A DNA stretch of 41,181 nucleotides from Cochliopodium minus. Taxonomy: Eukaryota > Discosea > Himatismenida > Cochliopodiidae. A program made the translations under genes and the position numbers. Positions 21,201 through 32,300 of the stretch are shown in pieces (the stretch's first letter is position 1; the number at the start of each line of letters is the position of its first letter). Below the pieces are notes generated by a model. The model did not search any database and was not told where the DNA came from. It saw only the letters and a program-made list of their open reading frames with translations. The stretch covers positions 168,038 through 209,218 of the forward strand of contig JAMYWO010000027.1 in the NCBI GenBank assembly GCA_024220525.1, given 5' to 3'.

Positions 21201-24200
21201 CCGAAAACAAATGGATCACTCTGGAAGTGATCGGAATTGTACCTACCGAAGGGTTTATTCAATTCTTCTTGTACTTGCTTCCTGATGCTGTCATATTGCT
21301 TTTTGCTACTTATCAATCATACATCTTTGTAGAATACAAAGAGTTTAACATCAAAGATGTCAACAATAAAACACTCGAAATTCATGAATTCACAAGAGAG
21401 AATTATCCAAAGTTCATTTTATTTGTGAGGTTTCTCCAGAGGTTTTTGATCATCCACTCGAGCAATTTCATCTACTTGAATCTCGCTTTTGCTGTTTTGG
21501 CTGATACAAGCGTAGTCAACATCATTATCATTTTGATTATGTTTCTCTCCTTTCATCTTACAAGAGGGACATCCAACACTCCCATTGGAGTTTTGATATT
21601 AATCTACTCTTACTTTTTCCTTCTCGCTTCTTATTTCTTTAACCTCAAAACTGTTCAATTAATCTTTGAAAGTGAATTGGATCGAAACAGGTTGAGTTGG
21701 GTTGGCGTGTATGCGGGAACATATTGGAAGCAGGCTCTACCTTACTCTATTCTTCTCATGCTTTTGTTAATTCAAAGGTATTCTTTGAGAGTACAGAGAT
21801 TGTATTACAAAAAGGGTAAAGTGAACCTCTTCAAATATTCTTTGTTAATGATGCACAAAAAGACTGTCACAACAAGCTTTGCTTTCAACAACGCGAAGAG
21901 AGTATTGTCCAATTTGAGCAACTATTATGGATTCAATTTCTTTGCTTTTTCAATGTTGATAGCTGCATACATCCACAACAATCTTTATTCCATCGTTTAT
22001 GTAGTAGCAATAGGATTTTACTTGTTTGGGCTCACAGAACCTATGAGAAAAAGATTCAGCAAATCTCCTAAACTAATTTTTTTATTGCTTCTTCTTCAAG
22101 GTCTTTTTCTTTTCAAATATATCCTCCTTCTTGGACCTATTCCGTTTACTCTTTTTCATTTTTATCATTGGAATTTATGGAAAACGAGCGTCCAATTCTT
22201 CTTTTCCGTTTGCTGTTTGAAATGTAACTCTCTTCCATTTGGATCTTGCATAAAATACGTTAACTGGTACTTCATCTCTGATTTGATCTCAATGATGTTT
22301 TTGGCATCTTATCTCAACAGTTTGAGAGTAGAAAAGCAATTAGAGAAGGAGAAAATCTCCCAATCCATCTCAAAGTTGTACAAAAAAGAAAAGGAAGATT
22401 TGATGGAAGACAACATCAGCGAATCCACAATGAGTTTGATTGTTACCGAAAATTCAGACAGTGAACAAAAGATATTCAGTGGTTACGAAACTGATGCTCT
22501 CATAGGAGAAGAAGATCTAAGCAATATTGAATACTCTATCTATCAATTCTACAAATCTAGTTTCAATTTTACACTCATTTTTATTTTCTTTGCTGGTGCA
22601 TTGAGTGTAAAGGGATTTTTCTTTATTATTTATTTTTTTTTATTAATTTTAAAAGGTTGATTTCCTCTCATATTTCTACGTTTTATTTTCTTTGTACTTC
22701 ATTTTGAGGGGAAGAGCTTCTTATGAGATGGAAGGAGATTCACCAGGGATCTTTTGGTTGTTGATCAGAATCATAAACTATTCGATTCTTCTTTTGAAGA
22801 TCATCTTCCAAATTCCATGGATCGAAATCAACAATCAAACATGGCCTCAACTGTTTGGATTAAGCAAGTTTACAGGTTTGAGCGCATTCAAGAATACAGG
22901 GATCATTTTCGATCTTATCATTTTGTTGCTTCTCTCTTTCCAGAAATCCATTTTCGAGAGTGATATTTACAAAAGAGTGAACCTCAGAGCAAAAGATAGT
23001 GAAAGCAAACTTTTCAAAAGTTCTCATCACATTGACAAGTTGAAGAAGAAATACATTCATGAATGGACTTCCCTTCTTCAAATGCAGCTTAGAAGACAAA
23101 GAAGAATTGTTCATTTGGAGAAAGAGAGGTTGGATGCTTGGTTGGATCCCAACAAAGAACTTTTCATTCCTGTTTGGGTCAAGAAAGACATCAACTCTTA
23201 TCTCGAACAGCTCAAAGACAGACAAAACAGACAAAAGGAGTTCAGAGAAATGGAAAATATGATTGAAAGCAATCAAGATCTTGATAGTGAGAAATTTGTT
23301 GAAACTTACAATGAGGGAACAATCATCAACAACTTTGAAATCAATTTGGATCAAAATGATGATGTGAAAGTTAAAGAGGATATCGTTGGTGATAGCAATG
23401 CTGATTTCTCTGAAGAAGATAAATTGAGCAATAATCAAAGTCAAATCGATGACAATAAACCCAAGAAAGTGCAGATCACAGTAACTCCAAAAGTGATAAA
23501 GAAGAATCAAGATACATCGGTTGATGATGATGATGAAAACGATAATTCGGAGATATCATCTGAAGAAATCCTCTTTGTGAAGAATCAGAACAAAGAAAAC
23601 GAAAAGAAAAACGTTAAATTCTTGCTTGATGACGACAGTTCCGAAAACTTTGACAAGCTGAAAACAGATTCTGAAGGTGAAAGCAGCGACAAGGAGAAGA
23701 AAGATAAGGATGTGGAGTTCGGTGAGTCAGAAAGAGAGAGCGAAACGACCGATTCCGACAACAAATTCACCAAAGAAAAGATAAAGAGTAAGATCTCCAA
23801 GTTCTTCAAAGCTCAAATCGATAAGTTCATCCTATGGTGCCACGATGACAATCTAAAAATAAAAGAAATAACTCACGATGTCATTGAAACTGAAGACGAG
23901 GGAGAAAAGTTCAAGTACCAAACACCAAAGTCTCCTCCTCCTGAAGGCAGCAGATTCTACCAATTTCTCGCTGGCCTTTTCAAGCTGATCTCCAACAACA
24001 CTGCAATTCTTGTCTATTTCATGATGATCATTAATCACACCTTTAACGCCAACTTGCTTTCTCTTGTCTTTGTTGTTTCTTTGTTTGGATATGCTCTTCT
24101 GTTATATCCGGAACCGAAAAAAGGATATTGGGTTTTTATGATGGTTCAAATTTTTTATTTTTACAATTTTTTTTTTTTTAATATATTTTTATTATATTAT

Positions 24201-25863
24201 TTTTTATTGTTTTATTTTTTAATAAATTATTTTTGGGGTTTTTAATTTTTACAATTTTCTGGTTTTTTATTTTTAAAATTATTTTATTTTCATTATTTTT
24301 ATTTTTTTTTAATTTTATTTTTTAATTATTTTTATTATTTTTCGAACAAGACATACACTGTATTGGTGATTTGGGCAAAAGTATTTTACCAGATTTCAAT
24401 CTTCTGTTGTTGCTACGTAGGAACATCATCAATTTGGGGAGCAGGAAACAAATGTTTCAAAGAACAGGCATGCCAACTCAGTTCACACAACCCGCTCTCC
24501 TACCCCTACATCATAGGAATCTACAAGTTTTTCACCATCATCTTGATCTCGCTCATCCCAGATCTCTTCGTCTTCATCAGTTTGGTGATCCACAGATCCA
24601 CATTGAGAAGAAGAGGAATATGGCAAGAAGGGTTGAAGTTTTTCACCGAAATAAAGTTGGAGGAAGCAAAGATGGAAAGAAGGAGAACTGCGATCACTTC
24701 CATCAACAGAAAGGATCGTCTCCAAGTTCTCCCTCAACAACCTTTTGCTGAAAACTTGGGACCCAGATTATTGGACGATGAAAAAGAAGTGAAGAAAGAG
24801 ACTCCGCCTGGCTACTTTGGTTTGTTTTTTGGCAAGTTTGTCAGACATCATGACAGGTTGAGAGAAAGATATTTGCCTTTGGAGGATTACTACGTCACAA
24901 GTTTAGTTTCTGAGTTCTTGTGCTTCTTTTTGTTGGTTTTTTTCCCATCTGATTTTACAGGAGTCAACAGTAAGAAAAAAAAATATTTTTTTTTTTTTAA
25001 TATTAAAAAAATTCAAAAAAATTAAAAAAAAAAAAAAAATTAAAAAAAAATTAAAAAATTAAAAAAAATTAAAAAAAATTAAAAATAAAATTTAAAAAAA
25101 ATTAAAAAAAATTAAAAAAAAAATTAAAAAATTTAAAAAAATAAAAAAACAATTTAAAAAACTCAATCTAAAAAATTGAAAATTTTATTTTGAATAGGTG
25201 GAGATGGGGCTTCTTTGATCGCGGAAAACAGAATTCCTATTCTCTTCTTACTTGCCATCTTCTCCCAGTTTCTCTTGATCATGATGGACAGAGTGATTTG
25301 GATCAGAAAGTGGATCACCTTCAAAATCATTCTCCAATATGCCCTTGTATTCATCTATCACTTTTGGTTGTTTTTTTGGTAAATTATTTTTTATTTTTAT
25401 ATTTATTTTTATATTTATTTTTTTTAATTTTTAATTATTTTTAATTATTTTTTATTATTATTTATTTTTTGTTTTTTTTTATTTTCTTTTATTTTTTTAC
25501 AGGCTCCCATTTAAGAATGGAACACCATTTGTAAGAAGCCCTGCTTTGGTCATTTTCTATCTTTTGAAATGTTGGTACTTTTATTGGAACTCAAAGCAGA
25601 TAAGTGTTGGTAAAATAAATTTTTAAATTTTTTACATTCTTAAAATTTATTTGAAATTAATTTTTTTTTATTATTTTATTTTTTTTTTGAATTATTTTTA
25701 TTTTTGAAATTATTTTTTATTTTTTAATTTTTAATTTTTTTGTGAATTTATTTTTTGTAGGATTTCCTTTGATTTCTACTAATTCACTCACTAAACAATA
25801 TGGATTATTCAACTACGCTGTCTTTCAAATCTACAGAGCAATTCCATTTGTCTACGAATTAAG
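18211..25863 (+). CDS. PIEZO: Piezo mechanosensitive channel with inserted CH domain; pore part absent
   Basis: Fourteen exons keep one frame: 18211-18285, 18348-18466, 18540-18568, 18653-18809, 18873-18991, 19065-19476, 19537-19897, 19964-20501, 20565-22606, 22656-24143, 24351-24969, 25198-25378, 25503-25609, 25761-25863; about 2116 residues. There are dozens of membrane segments in blade-like groups, a basic helical segment (LLQMQLRRQRRIVHLEKERL) and a long acidic Ser-rich cytosolic linker (about residues 1485-1690). Family markers: PEPKKGYW, MMDRVIWIRK and GFPLISTNSLTKQYG with IPFVYELR, the last matching GYPTR...LTKKY...VPFLVELR of animal Piezo1. A calponin-homology domain occupies about residues 466-568. 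The next expected motif (DW...T.TSL..W...ED) and the whole pore (anchor, cap, inner helix) are missing. The frame ends in an intron with a microsatellite and an N. Role: non-selective cation channel opened by membrane tension. Intron 10 uses a GTTCAA donor. Confidence 0.88.
20087..20395 (+). other. Calponin-homology domain encoded inside Piezo exon 8
   Basis: Residues about 466-568 of the channel. The order of elements is LDELVSWLK (helix A), VNDFGESWINGDLFCKVLHK (the signature F..SW.dG..fc.ll segment), P in TQPTKF, FTAEEKLEKCFRMIEELYEI (the n...af..ae.lgI helix) and EKEFKAYLNKIHKTF (last helix). It lies between transmembrane segments (FVISINVLSLLVLGVYW before, FLEQTYKLSIIFLYVTSL after), within one uninterrupted exon, so it cannot be a splicing artefact. 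CH domains bind actin or microtubule partners, singly or in pairs. Confidence 0.8.
25016..25145. repeat. Low-complexity (AATTAAAAAAA)n in a Piezo intron
   Basis: Irregular tandem copies of ATTAAAAAA-type units over about 130 bases in the intron between Piezo exons 11 and 12. No coding potential. Confidence 0.7.
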
Positions 25864-25890
25864 GTAAATAATTTTTTGTTATTAATTAGT

Positions 25891-25967
25891 TTTTTTATTT
25901 TTATTTTTATTTTTATTTTTATTTTTATTTTTATTTTTATTTTTATTTTTTATTTTTATTTTTATTN
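25891..25967. repeat. (TTTTTA)n microsatellite ending in an ambiguous base
   Basis: About twelve near-perfect TTTTTA units, ended by the only N in the window at 25967. It begins about 25 bases after Piezo exon 14. Sequence right of the N does not continue the Piezo frame with any pore motif. A short open stretch (NHKYYFEDRFKEVLEFIKFE) ends in a stop near 26040 and could be the last exon of something. The site looks like an assembly join through a repeat. Confidence 0.75.
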
Positions 25968-26151
25968 AATCATAAATATTACTTTGAAGATAGATTTAAA
26001 GAGGTTCTTGAATTTATCAAATTTGAAATCCAAATTTAAATCTTATAATTCAGTTGATTTCATTATCTAATGGATAAAGAGAAAAATTGATATTCTTTGT
26101 TTCTTTTTTGAAAAATTCTTTAATTTTTTTTTTTCAAATTTATAAAATAAA

Positions 26152-26699
26152 ATGGGTCTTAAATATAAACACAAGATACTTTCAATCGATTCCCAAAAAT
26201 TCACAGTCAAAAAAACAGGAAGATTAATATCAGATTTGGATATCATACTGTTATTCGCCTCCATAATATACTTCTTTTATGTAATATTACCTTTTTTAAA
26301 AAATGGGGTAATATCAAACTTTTATTGAAAAAGGTGTTGAACAGAAATTATCATTCAGGTTATTTGATACTTTTCTTTACATTGATATTGCTTATCAAAT
26401 TGGTATATAAGCTCAATTCTGTTGAAAAAGAAAGTTTTATAGTGATGAAAGATTTGGGATTGCAAATAGATAGGAAATACTTCAATGGCAAAACCAAATC
26501 CATGTTTATAGAGTTCCCAAGACTCAAATCCATCATCATCAATGAAGCCATTCAAAATTGTAGAGTTATAACCTATGTGGCCTTTTTTGTGGAAGGTATT
26601 CAAAAGATGATCATTCCTTTTGAGAATACTCTTCCTGGTATTGATGTAACTTTGGATGTATATAAAAATATTTCTGAAATGAAAATATTCATCAATTGA
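26152..26699 (+). CDS. PIGH: GPI-GlcNAc transferase subunit PIG-H
   Basis: Two exons, 26152-26280 and 26334-26699; 164 residues (human is 188). Two hydrophobic segments (DLDIILLFASIIYFFYV and GYLILFFTLILLIKLVY) form the usual membrane hairpin. The cytosolic domain follows: EKESFIVMKDLGLQIDRKYF, then FIEFPRLKSIIINEAIQ and a C-terminal DVTLDVYKNI. These match ESLLIIDSLGIQ..., FI.M.K.KDIVINEAI and LDCLIEIY of animal PIG-H as I recall it. Function: accessory subunit, with PIG-A, of the ER enzyme that adds GlcNAc to phosphatidylinositol, the first step of GPI-anchor synthesis. The gene looks whole. Confidence 0.82.
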
Positions 26700-26943
26700 A
26701 AATGATATATTTTTGATGAATGTTGATCAAAATGAAGAATGATTGTATAATAAAGTATTTATATGTTCAACTAAATTTACACATTTTTCTTTTTTTTTTT
26801 GCATCCATCAAGATATAAATATATAACAAAAGATAGATAAAAATATCATTCATATCCATTGAATGCATCTATCCATTCCTCTTCTTATCATTATATCGAT
26901 CAAATCATATAAAATTAAAAAATAATTAAAAAAAAATTGAAAA

Positions 26944-27935
26944 ATGAACAAAATATACAAGACCAAAATTGTCAATAAGATCAAATTAAATACATATACC
27001 AAAAGGAATTTTTTCAATCTATTGGAATTCTACAAAAAACATGCACATACACCAGAACAAATAAGATTGTAAGAGAAAATAGAAAATATATCAATATTTT
27101 AAGTATTTTTCGCTTTAAAAATATCTGTTTAATATATTTTAAGGAAAAAAGATTTGGAAAAGCCTCATTTCAAAGATCATAACGAAATATTGCACAAAAA
27201 CAAATTATTTGAAACATTCAAGTACCCTAAAGGATCCAAGATCTCCTTCCCCATCGAACATCTCGAATTGTATTCCAAAGTTAAGAGCATCGATGGAAAA
27301 GTGTCTAACATGGAAGAAATTTTCGAAAAGACAAAAGAAAAAGTAATAAAAAAAGATTTAATTATTTTTTAATATAATATTTTTTATTATTTATTATTAT
27401 TTTTTTAATTTTTAATTATTTTTTTAAAGCCCACTTTGATTTTCATGAGTAGATATCCTGTATATTGTCTCAAATTCATTTCAGAGTGGCTTCGTCCAAT
27501 CCAAGATAAATTTCCAGACTGCAACCTCTTGTTATTTGGAATACAAGTAAAAAAAAAAATAATAAAATATTTAAAAAATAAAATAAAAATATAAAAAATA
27601 ATAAAAAATTTTATTTTAAGGAATATAATTCATATTTGACTATTTCTCCCATTTTGAGATATGTTGTTAGAAAAACATTGACTGAAAAAGAAAGGGAGAA
27701 CTTCTACGTTCTATATGACGAAAGAAAGAACATTCTCACAGACATGCTGTACGAGAAACTCAACCTGAAAAACAAATTTGGCGCCTATTTCTTTCTTGTA
27801 GATTCCAAAAACAGAATTTCCTTGAGAGGTGTGGGCAGAGGTGAAGAGAAGGACATTGATCTGTTGTTGGAAACTTACGCTGAGGAATTGGAAAAAGCAG
27901 AAGAAAGAAAATTGGAAAAAGAAACTCAAAAATAA
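26944..27935 (+). CDS. ATP10: Mitochondrial ATP synthase assembly factor ATP10
   Basis: Four exons: 26944-27068, 27144-27342, 27430-27546, 27621-27935; 251 residues. The N-terminus is basic with few acidic residues (MNKIYKTKIVNKIKLNTYTK), fitting a mitochondrial presequence. The core has PTLIFMSRYPVYCLKFISEW (thioredoxin-like strand-helix), CNLLLFGIQ, then GAYFFLVDSKNRISLRGVGR followed by EEKDIDLLLETY. The last part matches the ATP10 end, G..fLVD..grIRW.G.G.A..eE...L. ATP10 acts at the mitochondrial inner membrane in building the F0 sector around subunit 6. The family is weakly conserved, so the call rests mostly on the C-terminal motif and the predicted targeting. Confidence 0.65.
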
Positions 27936-28029
27936 ATCATTTAATTTATTATTTAAAAAAATTATTTTTTTATTTTTTCTTTTTAAATTTTAATTTGAAA
28001 ACAAATTTTTGATTTTTTTTGAAATTTTT

Positions 28030-29085
28030 TTAATTTACAATATCCTCATTTCTTTGATCAATGCCATTCCTACACAAAGGACATAACTTTGACTGTTCCA
28101 ACCACTTGGAGATACATTCCTTGTGGTACTTGTCCAAACAAGGCAAAATGACAATGGGTTCCTTCTCCTCAAATTCCTCAATACAAATGGAGCAGCTCTT
28201 CTGTTCGATGGAAGAGGTGAAGAAACCCAAGGTGAGGCTTTCGATTTGGTTCTGTGAAGCTCCGCGAGATACGTTGTTTCGATCCAAAGTAGATAAAACT
28301 TCGTAATCATCTGTGTTGAAATTGTTGTTTTGATTGAAATGATTTTGAAATCTATGTAAGAGAGGATGTGGGATATAATTAGTGTAATCTTCATAACTAT
28401 CTGAATTTTCATTTTCATTTTCATTATCGATATCATCGTCGTTGAATGAGAGCATTCCCAAGGAATTTAGCAGAAGGAGCATTCTTGTTCTTTGATTTAT
28501 TTCTTCTCTATCAAAATTCTCTTCTTGATGGTGAGGAGGTTCATTATGGTAGTGAACAAAGTTGTTATTTTCATGGTGATGATGATTTTGGTTGTTGTTT
28601 TGGTAATTAATGGTGTTTCTTCTAAAATGGTTGATGTAATTCCTTTGATTATCTGATTGGTAATCTCTATCTCGATTATTTTCTTCATTATCTCTTCTTA
28701 TCCTTGGATATCTTGGATATCCTATTCTATTAATCACATTTAGATTATTCGAATCAGAACTGTTGTCATTATTTCTTTCTCTATAATTATTTCTCCTTTC
28801 ATTATTGTTATTGTTTCTATTATTTCTGTTAAAATTGTAAACATTTCTTTCATTATTAGATTCATTTTGCCTGTGATTATTGTTCCTTTGATGATTGTAA
28901 TTATTTCTGTTTAATCTATTATTATTTGCATTATGATCACCATATCTGGTGCTATTTCTCTCATTATTACTTGTATCCATGTTATTGGGAATATCATGAG
29001 AAAAATTACAATTCATTCCTCTATTACATTTGTTATTAAGGTAGAATCTGCACAATGTCTTGCTTTTTCGATTATTATAATTCAT
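28030..29085 (-). CDS. CCCH zinc finger plus RING-type E3 ligase-like protein
   Basis: Single exon, 351 residues. A CCCH finger lies at residues 12-30 (C-x7-C-x5-C-x3-H, CRFYLNNKCNRGMNCNFSH). Residues 35-190 are an Asn/Arg-rich low-complexity region with His runs. A Glu/Asp/Asn stretch follows, and a RING finger is at 298-338 (CSIC...LPCLDKYHKECISKWL...CPLC). In RING-H2 proteins the pattern is C-x-H-x2-H-x2-C; here the first His is Asp318. CCCH fingers usually bind RNA and RINGs recruit E2 enzymes. So this may be an RNA-associated ubiquitin ligase, if the altered RING is active. The Asn/Arg-rich linker is likely disordered. It is tail-to-tail with ATP10 (93 nt) and head-to-head with the ankyrin gene. 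Confidence 0.85.
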   Translation of the reverse strand: MNYNNRKSKTLCRFYLNNKCNRGMNCNFSHDIPNNMDTSNNERNSTRYGDHNANNNRLNRNNYNHQRNNNHRQNESNNERNVYNFNRNNRNNNNNERRNNYRERNNDNSSDSNNLNVINRIGYPRYPRIRRDNEENNRDRDYQSDNQRNYINHFRRNTINYQNNNQNHHHHENNNFVHYHNEPPHHQEENFDREEINQRTRMLLLLNSLGMLSFNDDDIDNENENENSDSYEDYTNYIPHPLLHRFQNHFNQNNNFNTDDYEVLSTLDRNNVSRGASQNQIESLTLGFFTSSIEQKSCSICIEEFEEKEPIVILPCLDKYHKECISKWLEQSKLCPLCRNGIDQRNEDIVN

Positions 29086-29378
29086 TATTTTTTATTTTTT
29101 ATTTTTTTAAATTATTTTGTGAAAAAAACAATTTGGTTTCTGTAAAATGAAAAATTAAATTTTAATTAAGTTAATCCTTGAAGTACACTTTGCAGTAGAT
29201 TGAATGAAAGTTTCCAAAAATCCTTTGTTGCAAAAAAAACTAAAAGAAATAATTCTTATTTTTGGAAATATTTGTTTTTAAATTGATTTTGGAAAGTAAA
29301 TCATTCAATTTCTTGATTTGTTAATTATTTTTGATCAAAAACATTTTAAAAAAAAATAAAAAATTGAATAAAAACGAA
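29086..29378. promoter_or_regulatory. Bidirectional promoter region, RING gene and ankyrin gene
   Basis: About 290 A/T-rich bases between two divergent start codons. The ankyrin ATG follows an A-rich leader. No recognised motif. Confidence 0.4.
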
Positions 29379-32300
29379 ATGGAAGAAGATAATGAAGAAA
29401 TAATTAACAAATTTTTTAATTCAATCAAAAATGATGGGATAGATGTGATCTCTCCTTTGATTGAAGATTTATTTCAAATAGGATTGAGTATAGATATAAG
29501 GTAAATTATTTTCCTTTCAAAATTATTCAAAACCAATTCAAAAACAATTAAATATTAGAGATTCAGAAGGTAAGATTTACTTTCAAAAAAAATAATTTTT
29601 TATTTATTTTCCAATCAAAATCCAACATAGATGAACCTAATTTCAATAGAACAGGTAATCAATATCATGAATCATATAAATCATAAACTAATTAATTTAC
29701 ATTATGATTAAATATAAAGCACTTATGCATGAATGCAAGAAAGAAGAGCCAAATATTGATATAATAAAGTTTTTGATAAAGAAAGGTAATAATAAATCCA
29801 ATTAAAATTAATAAAGATTTGACTCTTTAATCCATTAAAATAGGGGCAAACATCAACTTAAAAGATCAAGAAGATAAATCTCCACTTTTATTGATTGCAC
29901 AAGGAGAAAACCCAAACACAGAGATTATTGAGTACTTGATAAAGCAAGGTGCCAATGTAAACTCGAAAGGTAAATTAATTAATTTTTATTTCGCTCAAAT
30001 TTTTTTTAATCTTTTTTTTTTTTTTCTTAACACAGACGAAAATGGAAGAATTATTCTTTATACCTTATGTGGGTTGGAGAATATCAATGTAGAAGTAATT
30101 AATATAATTATTGAATCATCAGAAGACATGACGGACGGACTAAGAGGAGCTTGTGACAGTTTCTCCCCCAATACTGAAATAATAAATCTTTTGATAGAAA
30201 AAGGAGCAAATGTGAACCAAAAGGATGAATCTGGTGAATTTTTTTTGAATTTTTTTTTAGATTATTTTAATTAAACTTATCTTTTAAAAAGGTTACCCAT
30301 TCTACAATAATACACCATTCCACACTGCAAGTGGGAATTATTGCATGACTTTTGAAGTCTTGGAACTTTTAATAGGCATTTTTTTCCATTTTTTTTTTTT
30401 AATTAAAAAAAATTTAATACTATTTAATATAAAGAAAAGAAAGCAGACTTTAACATAAAAAATCAAAATGGAGAAACTCCTTTTTGGAAACTGTGTTGCA
30501 ATAAATTCGCTCCCATCGAAACATTTGAGTACTTTATACATAAAAAAGCTCAAGTGAACCACTCTGACATCGTGGGGAACACTTGTCTTCACAATGCTAT
30601 TAAAAATGGAGTTAAACAAGATGTAATATCATATTTACTTGAACAAGGAGCCAGTAAAAAAAATATTCAATTCAATTTTTTCATTTTTTCATTTTTTAAT
30701 TTTTAACTTTAGATGCATTATCAAATGGTAGAAAGAATTTTTTTTTTTAATAATATTATAAAATCCTTTTTAGATTCGGATGGTTACACCCCGATTTATT
30801 ATGCAGGGAAATATGAAGAAGATGCTTATGACCTTATCAACCTTTTAATTACTAAAAAAGCAGACATTTCTGAAGCATTGCTTGGTGCTTTTTCTGTTGA
30901 TAATTTTAATGAAGTTTTAATTGAAGTAAAAAAAAATTTTTAATTAAACTATTTTTGTTAATTGTTTATGTTTTTAAAGATATTAATTGAAGATGGCAAA
31001 TTTTTTTTAAAGACAAATTAAATTTTCATTTTTTTTTTAATTTAATTTTTATTTATTAGGAGCAGAAGTAAACAATAAAACAAAAGAAGATTATGGTGAA
31101 TGTTTTTTTTAAATATGAAAAAATAAAATTTTTTAAAATATTTTTAGAAGTACCTGGGCGTGCACCTCTACATTTTATTTGTGCTAGTTCAAATTCAAAT
31201 ATCAATTTGTTGAAAATAATATTTGAAAAGTCAGTGGAAAACATCAAAACAACTGACATGAAAAATTCTCTTCATATTGCTTGTGAGAATCAATTTCCTA
31301 ATGAAGATGTGATAAAATATTTACTAGAGAAAGGGGTTAGTGTTAATGAAAAGGACAACAACGATCATAGTGCTTTTTATTATGCTTGTACACAAATTTT
31401 TTAATTTAAATTTTTTTATATTAATATTTATTAAATATTTGTAAAATTTATTTCAAAAAGGTAACAACGAGGGAATCACAAGCGATTTGATTGGCTTGAT
31501 GATAGAAAATGGAGTTGAATTTATTGATGAAGTCTTGATAGGTGCTTGCAAAAGCTCAACTCCCAACATAGAAATAATAAAAGCGCTGATCAACAAAGGT
31601 AAAAAAAAAAAAACAAATTTTTTGAATTTTTTAATTAAACTTATTTTTATTAAAGGAGCAAATCCAAACATTCTTGGTATTCTTGTTTTATTACCCAAAC
31701 AAAAATTTTTTTTTTTAAAAAGAAACTTATTATTTCATTTATCAAAAAAGATGCATACCCAAACAGAAGAAACGCACTTCACTACCTTTGTGAAAATTCT
31801 AATAATTCGATGGAATTACTGGAAATAATAATAGACAAAATAGAAGACATAAATGCACAAGACAGACAAAGTAACTCTGCTTTAATGTATGCATGCATCA
31901 ACGAATATTCAAACATTGATATCATTGAATTACTCATCTCAAAGGGTGCAAAGGACTTTAATGGAGCACTTAGAGGATGCGTCATTAAAGAAAATACAAA
32001 TTTTGATTTGATTGATTGGTTGATTAAAAAGGGAGCAAGTGTAAATGAAAGGAACAAGGATGGAGAGCTTGCTATTGGTTTGGCTTGTAAACAGAAGTGC
32101 AGTGTTGATTTGATCAAATTATTGATCGAGAATAGTGCTTCTCCTAACTCCAAAGGGATGAGAGATAGACAACCTCTACATATTCTTTCTCATGAACAAC
32201 AAGAAAAAAAGTAATATTTTTCAATAATATCATTTCAATTTTTTTTAATTTTTGTTACATGAAAAGTGTTGAAGTGTGTAAGAATTTTTTAAAGTTAAAA

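Noticed and set aside
25876-26070. Open frame through the (TTTTTA)n repeat and the N
   Set aside because: It consists of Ile/Phe from a microsatellite plus an X; it has no coding character and crosses an assembly uncertainty.
28061-28306. Plus-strand frame antisense to the RING finger
   Set aside because: It is the reverse-strand shadow of conserved RING coding sequence; the minus strand carries the zinc-ligand pattern.
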